Program-made: the position numbers and the translations under genes
Assembly: GCA_950295325.1 (NCBI GenBank)
Contig: OX485807.1
Coordinates: 44,754,796 to 44,818,795 of the forward strand
Direction of reading: 5' to 3'
Source: Polytrichum commune
Taxonomy: Eukaryota > Streptophyta > Polytrichopsida > Polytrichales > Polytrichaceae
DNA length: 64,000 nucleotides
In this document: positions 47,748-58,059 of the stretch, piece by piece
How the letters are laid out: the number at the start of each line of letters is the position of its first letter
How positions within the stretch are numbered: position 1 is the first letter of the stretch
Notes under the pieces: model-generated
The model's input: the letters and a program-made list of their open reading frames with translations, nothing else
Databases searched by the model: none
Told to the model about the DNA's origin: nothing

Positions 47748-48908
47748 TAATAGTGTCACTTACCATATTTTGAAGCATATGCTAGGTTACACTAATGATG
47801 AACAACTACACCATTATGGTTATCTCATGACACTTGGTGTTCAAGCTCGCTTACTAATTTATGGGCATGAGTTTTTTAATTAGTGTTATGAGGTGTATGC
47901 CTATCTTGCACAATGGTCTACAAGTTGACTTAAAGTGTGCACAAATGACACTTGGGATTAGTATACTCAAGAAAATCTTCTTCATGCACACTAAAATGTA
48001 AACACATGATTAATGCCATTAGTATGCTCAATAATATCTTCCCCTTGCTTACTAAAACACATAACTACCATCTCAAGTATTAGTCCCAATGTGCTACGCT
48101 AAATGTCATAATGTAATTGAGTTTTCACTTTATAAAATACTTATGTTGATGAATAGTATCATATTGGCAATTAGTGGATGTGACACTTTGAGACCTCTAG
48201 GTATCTAGTTTAGGCTCTTTGCAAATAGTGTAGTCCCCTTTAATGTAGATGTCAATTGTCTCCTTTGTTTTGGGGCGAATGTTCTTAAACCCTACCGAAG
48301 GGGAGAGCCAAAATGCTACAACTATTGTAGGACCTAGGGATTGCTAATGCTAGTCAAATCACCCCCAAATCGTGGTCAACAACCCAAACTACTCTACACC
48401 ATTTATGGTATTCAGTGTCATGTACACTATTTGCAACGGGCCTAAAATAGATGCCTAAAGATCTCAAAGTGTGCTAATTGTCAATATGGGACTATTCGTC
48501 AACGTAAGTAATTTTTTAAAGTGGGAAGTTATTTACATTAGGACTTTTAGGACAACACATTGGGTTTCTTAGGCAATGCTCTTCTTATTATATAAAAAAT
48601 TAGTATGCAAAAGGAAAACATTACTTAGCATACTAATGGCGAATATCTTGTGTTTACATTTTAGCATGCATGAGGAAGATATTATATTGAGCATGTTAAT
48701 GCCAAGTGTCATTTTGTGTGCACTGTAGTAAACTTGTAGACCATTGTGTAACATATGCATACACCTCATTACACTATTGAACCTACTCATGCCATGATAT
48801 TAGTAAGTGCACTTGAATGGCAAGTGTCATGTGGTGACACTAACAGTGAAGTCGTTGATCATTAGTGTAACCTAGCATATGTATCAAATAGGGTAAGTGA
48901 CACTATTA
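47748..48908. mobile_element. 1.16-kb fold-back element with arms of about 485 bp
   Basis: Left arm about 47748-48233 and right arm about 48423-48908 are reverse complements at roughly 75-80%. The ends are 'taatagtgtcactta' and 'taagtgacactatta'. Matching internal blocks include 'gctaggttacactaatga', 'caatggtctacaagtt' and 'gcaaatagtgta' with their complements. The loop of about 190 bp is unrelated. The arms are clearly older than those of the 5882-6704 element. It is non-coding. Confidence 0.8.
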
Positions 48909-49154
48909 TGCGCGTGACATTGAATACCATAAATGGGTGTAGTAAATTTGAATTGGATAAATAAGCAACGAACCTATATGGGACATGATTTTATTTTTAC
49001 CCTCTCGGTAGGTGTTATATAACCAAATCCCTCTGTTTGCCTACCTATTCACCACTGAGCCCAACCATTTTCTATTATTATTTCCTTTTTTAAAATGGGG
49101 GGGGGAATAATTTGGGTAATTTACAAAAAATAGAAGGCATGAGCCTATGAGATT

Positions 49155-49358
49155 GCATTGGTTATCCTGATTAGTGTGTGTTATTGTTTAGAGTTGTTCA
49201 ATGCAATAACGTCTTGCTTGAGAGTTCAATTTTTAGTAACAAAAATTCTTGAATAGGTTGTTCATACATTATGGACATAAATGACTTTGCTTGGTAGAAT
49301 ATTAACTTCTCATTTAATAGTCATAACACTGCATAATTGGGATGATCATTGTAGTTAC
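49155..49358. mobile_element. MITE, about 204 bp, same family as 63781-63987 (inverted)
   Basis: Reads as the reverse complement of 63781-63987 over its whole length, with shared blocks 'caatgcaataac' or 'cagtgcaataac', 'gagttcaatttttagtaac', 'aataggttgtt' and 'acattat.ga.cat'. The ends are inverted repeats of about 40 bp. Confidence 0.7.
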
Positions 49359-49359
49359 A

Positions 49360-51300
49360 GATGAAGCAATTGAGTTTGACAATTAACCAGTTCAAGTTGA
49401 AAACCTCAGGAAAATAACCAATCATTTTAGACAAATATGTGGAATATACCTCATACTCTTTTAAAAAAAATTAATAAGACCACAACATGTAACCGCTTGG
49501 ACTTGAAAACACTTGGATTATGATCGATTATGCCCAAAAATCTCCCCAGACATTGCCCACGAGACTTTGCATTGTAGTTTCTAGAATCTACAAAGGCCCA
49601 CTCAATCGAGGTTTGGGTGGTAATCAAGGTCGTGCCCCGATCACACCAAACTTGCCATCTGGTTTCAGCCGTGAAATTGTTGGAGATTATGTTGAGAAAT
49701 AGATGTTGGCCCACCACTTTTCACACTACTACAGCCGGAGATGCTAACAGATGGTGACCGACATGATCAACCCCTCAAGATTACCGTATTCCCACACACG
49801 AGATTCGAGTTTTGTAGGAGTTCGCATATTCAACTTGCTATAAATGAACTTTGGAAATTGGTGCTATTGTATATGGTAATATTAAAAGTAGGTTATTTTC
49901 GAGGTGGTGCACATCGTGCCATGAATTATGACTTATAATGAATCCTAATGTATAGATACATATCTAAGTCTAAACGATACATATCCAAAAGAAAACCATT
50001 ATAAGTCATCTTTGACTTTCACTCCAAAGAATCCATTAGATGCTCATTGTTTATATCCAATCCCAATACAAACATTCTTAGAATTAGCGAGATCTCAAGA
50101 ATGTGGTTCGTCATGTCTTTTGGGGGAATGTGAACACCTTGAACTCATGTGGAGAAGCAGAGTCCGGGGAGTTCTGTAGAGAAAACGGCTAATTGCTGAG
50201 CTTTGTGGAGGTGGGTTGGATTTTTCAATTTTTACCCGGAACTAGGCCTAGAGAATGCAAAATTTATCGGTTGATAGCCCCCATTTCCTAATATATTTAG
50301 GCAATTAGCCGACATTTGTTTTTTCATTTTTGCAATTTCCAAAAGGTCTAAAGTGGGGCCGGTTTTATATTTTGGTGGTGGATGTGTCACTGTCATTTAG
50401 TCTTCTTTTTTCCAAGTGTTTAGGATTAAATAATGTGGGCATTCACTCTTCATTTTTTTTCCGTCTAAATAGTATCCTTAGCAGGAGTTGAACCTGGCAA
50501 AACCCCTACCATATTAGGGCTAAGGATTTAGCCTTCGGAAAATACAAGCACCACAAAAGGGTCCAAGTATTATCCGGAGGCTAGTTAGTATTGAAAAATC
50601 ACGAAATTTGTGTACCATTGCCGTTAGTATCAATTGCCCTAAACGAACAAGACACATCACTCACACTCACTGTATTAGGAGAATTCAAATAAGAAGAGGG
50701 ATTAGCATACAAAAAACGGTATTTACTGTCCTTCTTCCAAAGTGGGATAGTGTCACCAGTTATGTCAACAATCCAGCAATTCTAGAACTCAAAAACTCGT
50801 AATGCAAACGAAAATGCAAGCTCCACCGCTGCGGAATGGAAGTTGTGGCGGGAAGCAAGTAACCCTAAACCACAAGCCAACAAGGCATAGTTTGCAACTA
50901 TGCATAGTATTGATAAAATTACCTAAAAAATATATATTTGGTCGGCTGCCCACCGTGAAAATAAATTTTCAATCGGTGATTTGCCGTGGATACTCTAGGG
51001 CACCTTGCCTTAATGCCGGCATTTTTCTTCTTCTAATTGGCCCATTTCCGTAAACCTTGATTTTCTTCCGGAACCCCTTCCTAAACTTTCCAATTGCATT
51101 TGGAAATTCTCAAAATCAACCGGCTAGCTTGTAACTAACTGTCGGCACTACTCGTTCATTGTGGAGAAGTTAAACCCCACACCTCTTTTTAAATGCACAA
51201 GTTCCCATGTTTCAAAATGGTTGGTTGGTAGTATTCACCGGTCATTAAGATACCCCCCAAATCAAAGTCGGAGTTCTTATCGAGAGCATCTACATCAATA
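49360..51300. other. Gene-free stretch, nothing recognised
   Basis: Short random frames only. At 50480-50540 'gagttgaacctggc' superficially recalls a tRNA T-arm, but no cloverleaf can be built around it. Confidence 0.5.
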
Positions 51301-51320
51301 TCAACATACACTGCTATTTT

Positions 51321-52010
51321 GGGCTACCATTTGGAGTTACGCATTGCTATAGCTTTGTTGTGGAATATCATTATGTCACAAGCAAGTTATATTGCATCAT
51401 GTTCCTTGATGTGCACACTACACTAAATATTCCAATTAGTGAGTGTGGAACATTAGTGAAGGTGGCACTACATTTCTCTACACTTTCTGCATTAGGAAGC
51501 ATTGTTCATCTTGACATTTGGCACTAATCACTTAAAGTGCTGGCACTTGGCATGAAAGTACTAGCACTTAGCACTAATCATTAAAAGTGTTGGCACTTGG
51601 CATGAAAGTACTAGCACTTAGCATTAATCATTGAAAGTGCTGGCACTTGGCATGAAAGTACCAACACTTAGCACTAATCATTAAAAGTGTTGGCACTTGG
51701 CATGAAAGTACCAACACTTAGCACTAATCATTAAAAGTATCAGCACTTGGCACGATTCACCGACAAGCATGTGGCATGCACTAATCACAAGCACGCACTA
51801 ATTTCCTTGAAATTTATGGTAAATGAGCATAGATTCTACCATAGTCATGAATTTAGTTTCACTCATTAGCAACTTTAGCCTTAAACAACTTTGAGATTTG
51901 ACTAGATTGTGCGTGTGACTTGAATCAGTACCACCCTCACTAATTGGTGTATTTAGTGTAGCCATTTACATTATCTGGTTATAACAACATGTAGCTCCAA
52001 ATGGTATCCC
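51321..52010. mobile_element. Non-autonomous element, 690 bp, GGGNTACC terminal-repeat family, with internal tandem repeats
   Basis: The left end 'gggctaccatttggagttac' and the right end 'gtagctccaaatggtatccc' are inverted repeats of about 31 bp with about five mismatches, continuing into 'ttgctata' and 'tataacaa'. The same ends are on the 161-bp element at 3028-3188. The interior holds the 50-bp tandem array at 51521-51755. No transposase frame is present. Confidence 0.65.
51521..51755. repeat. 50-bp tandem repeat, about 4.7 copies
   Basis: Units start at 51521, 51571, 51621, 51671 and 51721 with 'gcactaatca' (one unit 'gcattaatca') and continue 'ttggcacttggcatgaaagt'. Each unit contains small internal inverted repeats such as agtgctggcact. 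Units are about 90% identical; the last is partial. Confidence 0.9.
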
Positions 52011-52019
52011 ACGCTAATA

Positions 52020-53546
52020 GGTGATGTTGGTGTATTTGACATTTGGGGTTACGGGGCACTTCATTTTAGATCATCTCATGTTTTGCGAACTGTTGTTTGG
52101 TTCTTTGAGAGTGACCTCCATATTTGTTAGGGTTGCACTAGAAATCAAGTATAGGGTTTATGGATCCTCACACTAGGTCTTCTAACTTTAGGAAGCTAAT
52201 GGATGAATTATCATAACATTCGAGTTGAGGCCTTGGGTTGAGCTAATCATAGAGGAGGTATCAAGTGAACCAAATACTTTCAACCAAGCATGTAGAAACC
52301 TAAGGGTTTCCCCTCTATCATTATATTCGTTAATTTGAGACTTTCTCTTGTCTCAAATTAATATATATATGGACCACAACAACATGGTCTAATGTTTGGG
52401 TCGTCCTACCTAACCCATCTTGATATGAGTTCTTAATTGGGTTCTTGATATGAACAGCCGCTTCAAAGTATTTGCATCTTACAACATTCTCCAAGATCTG
52501 TGTGATTTTATCCATGTCCTTATATTTGTAACTGTCTCAAAATGCCGAAAAAATCCCAAATTAACAAATATAGTGATCTCTAGCAAGGTAGGTGAAGGTG
52601 AAGTTCTTGTCTACACATGTTCAAGATGTTCACCTTCATAATATATTGTGTTCTTCGAAAAAGTTTAAATTCCCATGATATGCATTTAGTGATTTCATGT
52701 ATAAAGGTGAAGCAACACCATAATTCATCGTAACATTGCTCAACTCTTATGCCGAGCTCATGTTTCTCGAATAGCTCCATTAAATGAATGTGGGGAAAGG
52801 GGATGATGGGTTAGGGGAATAGGCACCAAATAAGATAGCCATGCCTAATTCAGTGCCTCGTCTTAAATGAACACCTACATTTGATTGGTGAATGGTTGGG
52901 TGTGGATCTAAAAACGGACATTAAAATGATGTGCATTGAAGAAAGATTGGATTGCATGCACTGGAAAAGAAAATGGGGACTTGGTAATGCACGTAAGATA
53001 AGCAGGTCTTAAATGACACTTTTCTCTCTACAACCACTTCTCGTAGGATAAGAAACACGCAGTTAGTGTGAGATGATTAGCATATCCAAGTCGTGCATGT
53101 AACCATTTTCTTCATAATGTTCGGAGCTTGTATAAATATCATATTCATTGTCAAAGTGAAAATCCTTTGAGTTATCAAAAAAATCATAAAAGTCTCACAA
53201 AATATGTTTGCTAATGCATATAGAATAGTTAACATATTTTGTGCATTTAGTCCAATCTCCTTTCAATGCATGTGTTTTTCTTTGTGTCCGTTCTTAGTTC
53301 CAAAAGCAGGGCCAAAGCAGGCCAAAAAGCAAGGGTGTACATTATGACCAATTGTTGGTGGTGTCACACATGGAGCTAAGCATCTACCGGTATTTACAAA
53401 TTTGGACCTCATCCATAATTGACTTCATCACTCAAAGACTTGTAGTATTTGCTATTCTCTTGAAATTTTGAAACAATAAACACATTGAGGCACTTATCCC
53501 TACACCCTCAAGTCCTTTGGAAAGTTTTACAAGCCCGTTCCCAATC
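52020..53546. other. Gene-free stretch, nothing recognised
   Basis: No supported coding exon, RNA gene or bounded element was found on either strand. Confidence 0.5.
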
Positions 53547-53554
53547 ATGAAGGG

Positions 53555-54179
53555 TAGGGGCGGAGCCACGATTTTGACCTAGGGGGGGGTGTTGACCTCA
53601 GAATATGGAAATAGCCAATGTATATTTGATTTTCAAATTTCAATAGGTGGTCGAATTTGATTATTTACTGGGAGATTTGGACTCATCGAGCTGACATCCC
53701 CATGAAAGAATTGATAATGCCATTATATCCAAAGCTTTGGCAATGGTCTTTTCGATATAGATGATCATCAGATCGAGCATCCAATCATCTCCAATAGACA
53801 TCGCCAATAATAAGTAGATGTCCAACTTTCCTTCAATGTTCTCGTAGAAAACATTGCGAAAAATAACCGCACTCGTTTTCCCATTGCAGTTCTTTTGACC
53901 AGCTTGCTCTGCGGTCCCTAAACGACTGCAAATTTGTTTTGGTTCTACCAACTATTTTTTTGGAATTTGGGGGCTTGCCGTATACCGTTGGAAATTAAAG
54001 GTCTTGAAAACACCTTTCCAACGGTGTACTACCCCCTCTGAATTTTCAACATTGCAGTCGCAAAAATAATTATATATATATATATATATATATAGACATA
54101 AATATTGTCGTCGTTTTGGCATAGTTTCCTACTAATGATGTCAGGGGGGGCCGAGCCCCCTCCCCTGGCTCCGCCCCTG
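53555..54179 (-). mobile_element. hAT-type (Tip100-like) element, 625 bp, with transposase remnant
   Basis: The ends read TAGGGGCGGAGCCA and TGGCTCCGCCCCTG, matching the CAGGGGCGGAGCCA terminal repeat known from Tip100-like hAT elements (recalled from knowledge of the family). They are flanked by 8-bp sequences ATGAAGGG and AATAAGGG, an imperfect 8-bp duplication as expected for hAT. A minus-strand frame inside carries a hAT C-terminal signature. A (TA)n tract lies at 54069-54095. It is internally deleted and cannot encode an active transposase. Confidence 0.75.
53661..53951 (-). pseudogene. Remnant of a hAT transposase C-terminus
   Basis: A 96-codon minus-strand frame contains 'GDDWMLDLMIIYIEKTIAKAL', the pattern of the hAT-family C-terminal dimerisation region (M.D..L.DLMI.YIEK.IA). 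The N-terminal zinc finger, the RNase H-like catalytic core and the start of the dimerisation block are missing, so this is an internal-deletion derivative. It lies entirely within the terminal repeats at 53555-54179. Confidence 0.65.
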
Positions 54180-54187
54180 AATAAGGG

Positions 54188-56210
54188 CCGCTTCACACTA
54201 TGGCCAAAGGTCAAGAGGCCGTCGATTTCCACCAATCACATTACAACAAATCAAGAATTTTGCCTCTTGACCCTTCACACTAGAGGCCAAAGTCCAAAGG
54301 CCGTCGCTCTCCAAAATGCCTACATGGTAGCACTTTTTGACCAAGTCGACGGACTTTCGACCAACTTATGCGGTGGTCATTTTGCTACCAAATGAGTACG
54401 TGGGTTCAACTAGCTGTAGTGAACTTGGACAGGTTGTAACATATGGTTGTTGGGGACAAACTGCCATGTCACTTTCTTTCTTTTTTCCAAGTAGGGTTGC
54501 ATCCACAATTTTATTAAGCAAGGACCATTTTTTGCGGGACATGTGTCCAACCCACTGGCACCAATAGCCGACTATCTCCCAAGCCTACCTGAGCCCAATG
54601 CATTTTAGGCACAATTCCCCCAAAAAAACTTGCATGTCGAAGCTATCATATAAGTCGGTTGATGACCATTGCCATGTCATTTCCTTTATCAAGGGGACAT
54701 TTTGTTTTAGTTAGTTATCGTGTCACTTAGGTGGCCAGCTATTGTTTTCCATTGTGATGTTCATGCACGAAGGTGGTTACCACCAGTGGTTCCTCAGGTG
54801 GTTTGCTACTATGCTGACTATTGGAGACTACTATTGGAGACATAGTTGGCTAATGTAGCCACGTCCACAAGCTTGGCGATTACCATCGGTATGTCATCAT
54901 TGGGCTAACAACTATGCATGCAAGGACTGTTTGGTGGGTACACCTAATGTGGACAACAACTTATAAGCTAGATGGGTTTATTTGATTACTTTTGATGTTT
55001 GTTGTCTTCTAGTACTTGAATTCAAATACAAGTGGTTTATTAAGATAAGTAATGAAATTAGACATGCTTGTCTTATTGCGTTCTATCGTGCACGTACATA
55101 TCCATGTATGAAATGTACATATCTTGTAGACAACCAATAGATGGAGTCATTTTTGGGATTCACTTCAAGAGTTTGAAAGATATTCACCTTGCACAACATT
55201 AGAACTATCCTTTAAATGTTGGGATAGAGAGTGAAACACATATATGGGTAATCGGAGGGCGAATATTTATACAAACTTTAAAATCTTTAGTTTTCATAAT
55301 TTATGTTATTGGATACATAACTTGCTTCTCATGTGTTTGGACTTGTAAATAAACATGGGGTCAAAAGAGTCTCTCCTCCTTTTCTCAACTTCACTAGAGT
55401 TTAGTTATGAGTTTGATTCATTTCTCTTAGGAAAATGTGAATCGAGCTTGAAAATTTCATAGGACCTCCGAGATTGGTGGGACTAGCATGTATATATTCA
55501 ACGTATCTATGGGAAACTTGAGAGTTTCCAGCTAACAAACTAAAGACTAAGATGCACTCCAAACACCAAATGATTGTTCCCATCCTCAAGGGTTGGACTT
55601 GAGTTATTGTATTTGTAGCACGTGAGCACACAAAAGGGGTATTAATCATGACTATGGGTTACGCAAAATATACATCAGGCTAGGGTATTTTTATTCTTGG
55701 CAATGTAGATATACTATCACCGATGGATTATTGGAAATCACAAGTAAATTTACAACAAGGTCACACATTCGTAAGAGGTTATAAAAGCTAGGTAGGGCTT
55801 AAGATGGAGATAATTATCAAACATCTTCATATTTCATCCACTTTATGGATGGTTCATCCACTATCATCACCCGTCTCCAACCCAACACTCTCGGGTTTGG
55901 AATTTGGTTTCGAGATTTAAGTGGGGGAGGTGTCTAAAGTGAGGGTTAATCATAGAGGAAAACTAGAGGGATATCTACCACTTTGGGTGTAGTATGAGAT
56001 GAAGCAATTTATATAAGACAAATATTGGAGGCCTATTGTTTTCACAAGTTTATTTTTCTCGTGTACATATGTCATGGTAATGTCTTTCAAAAACAAACAT
56101 GGTACATGTATACTTCTTGTTGTTTCTCAGCAATAACCATGTATGTATATTCCTATTCTAAGTCCACCTCAAAAAAAGTACATATATAGGGATATTAATT
56201 TGAAGACGAA
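54188..56210. other. Gene-free stretch
   Basis: 'gggccgcttcacacta' directly after a TAA at 54182-54184 looks like a solitary Tourist-like terminus, but no partner end was found. Nothing else is recognised to 56210. Confidence 0.45.
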
Positions 56211-56212
56211 GC

Positions 56213-56420
56213 ATGCATGTGATGTATGCTTTTGATAAAGGCACTCCCCCATACTACCATCTTTTTAGGAAGAACTCTATTATACTATATTTTTCCCAAA
56301 GAATATATGGAGGTTTGACTATAAGAGATATCCATACCTTAGCTATGAATAGTGTCTGGAGACTTGTTCAACAGGAAAATTGTCGTCATAGCAATTTGGG
56401 CAACATCCCAAATCAACACA
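56213..56420 (+). pseudogene. Possible LINE reverse-transcriptase C-terminal fragment
   Basis: One frame reads 'YGGLTIRDIHTLAMNSVWRL' then 'VQQEN'. Plant LINE polyproteins carry a GGLGI.D....N.ALL.KW.WRL..E block just after the reverse transcriptase, and this resembles it with a small deletion. Only about 60 codons are alignable and the rest of the element was not found, so the call is tentative. Confidence 0.4.
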
Positions 56421-56722
56421 TTCCCCAAAGATGGCACCCAATCCAATTAGAATCAATGTATGTTATATACATGACTATATATATAATAAATGAGAGCCAC
56501 CACTTGATCACCGTGACCTTTGATCCCCTTTAGAGATTAAAAATAAATAACAATCTTATCCTATTTCTGTGGTTGTCGGATCTATATATTCAATATTTTG
56601 GAAATGGAGATCTTACATTTCACACATATGTGCCATGCAATTGGCTCTTGAAACTATGTAAGGGAATTAATATCCTAACCCTCAAGGTAGGAGCAATGGG
56701 TTAGTTCAAGAGAGCAACCCAT

Positions 56723-57137
56723 AAAGTAAAGCAAATGAAACCATGGGTTTAGACCCAAACCCAGAGTTCATGAGAATTAATGCAAAGTCATCTAAGTTTT
56801 TTTTAATGATTAAATAACCATACACAAAGAGTGGTGTTGGGTATTTCAAAATTGGTTTTCTAGCTTGTCTTACTAATATGGGTGGATAAAGTTAGCCTTG
56901 CATAGGCTAATTCAAGATTTAGGATTGCAAGTCATATGCATTTACCCTATTTTAGATTCTAAGAATCTTGTAAAAAATTGAGAGGTGAAAAGAGTAGGTC
57001 CCAAAAGTTTCACCCAACTTTTAAAAGAGCTTGCGATACATGACGAGCTAACGAGCTCCTATTAGAAAGTTTTCTGAAAGAAGGATCAAACCCATGGTTT
57101 TGTCTCTCTTTGAGGGACTTTACATATAACTCTAACA
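56723..57137. repeat. Direct repeat copy 1 (with 57641-58054)
   Basis: The two segments share, in order, 'aaagtaaa', 'tgagaatta', 'ctagcttgtc.tact', 'tagccttgcatagg', 'gtcccaaaagtttcaccc', 'ggatcaaaccca' and 'ataactcta'. They are about 918 bp apart in the same orientation. There are no obvious TG..CA ends, so they are not convincingly LTRs. Confidence 0.8.
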
Positions 57138-57640
57138 TGTAAGGAAAGTCATTATGTTATCGCTTGTATTTAGCCTTGATATAATGCGTGTTCAAACAAG
57201 AAATAAGGCCATTGAGCAATGGAAGTCATTTGACCTTTAAATGCATTTGGGGTCATACATGACCCCAAGATTCATACATACTTTTGTTTTGTATACTTAA
57301 AATTTTGAAATGGCACAACTTTTGCTCAAAAGTTACACATGTAATGAAGCATCCTTTTTCCCTCCTATAGCTTTGAAAAACAATCTAATGAGGGAATGCT
57401 TCTATGTAGGATGGGGATTGCATTGTCTTGTCATGTCATGTGCTCATACTGTCACTTGTGGGCATGTCAACAAATTGTGCAACAACACCCTACCAAACCG
57501 ATGGTAGTCTAGGTTGAGCATTTAGTTATTTATTTATTTATTTGCTTCTTTGTCAAGGTTTTACATGTCAAACCATGATTTCACATAATGGAATGTTGGT
57601 CGATTGGGCTGAAATTTTGTGTGATAGTAGAGTTAGTTGT

Positions 57641-58054
57641 AAAGTAAAGGAGATGAAATCATGTATTTAGCCCCGAACCCTAAGTTTATGAGAATTACCA
57701 CAAAGGCATCCAAGTGTACTTAATACTCAAATTACCATACGTAAAGAGTGATGTTGGGCTTTATAAAGAACCATCTTCCTAGCTTGTCCTACTAGGATGG
57801 GTGGGCCAAGGTAGCCTTGCATAGGTTGATACATGATTTGGAACAATGGGTCCCATGTGCATACCTTATTGTAGATCATGAAATTCTTTCAAAGTTTTAT
57901 AAGTGGAAAGAGGAGGTCCCAAAAGTTTCACCCAACTTTCAAAATAGGGTTTGATACACAATAAGATAGCAATTATCAATAGAAATGATTCTCAACAAAG
58001 GATCAAACCCACTGTTTAGTACCTCTTTGAGGAAGTTTACAAATAACTCTAGTG
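57641..58054. repeat. Direct repeat copy 2 (with 56723-57137)
   Basis: Second copy of the block described at 56723-57137, roughly 75-80% identical. The 500 bp between the copies encode nothing recognisable. Confidence 0.8.
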
Positions 58055-58059
58055 TTAAT

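Noticed and set aside
50470-50545. tRNA-like phrase 'gagttgaacctggc'
   Set aside because: No acceptor stem, D-arm or anticodon arm can be paired around it on either strand.
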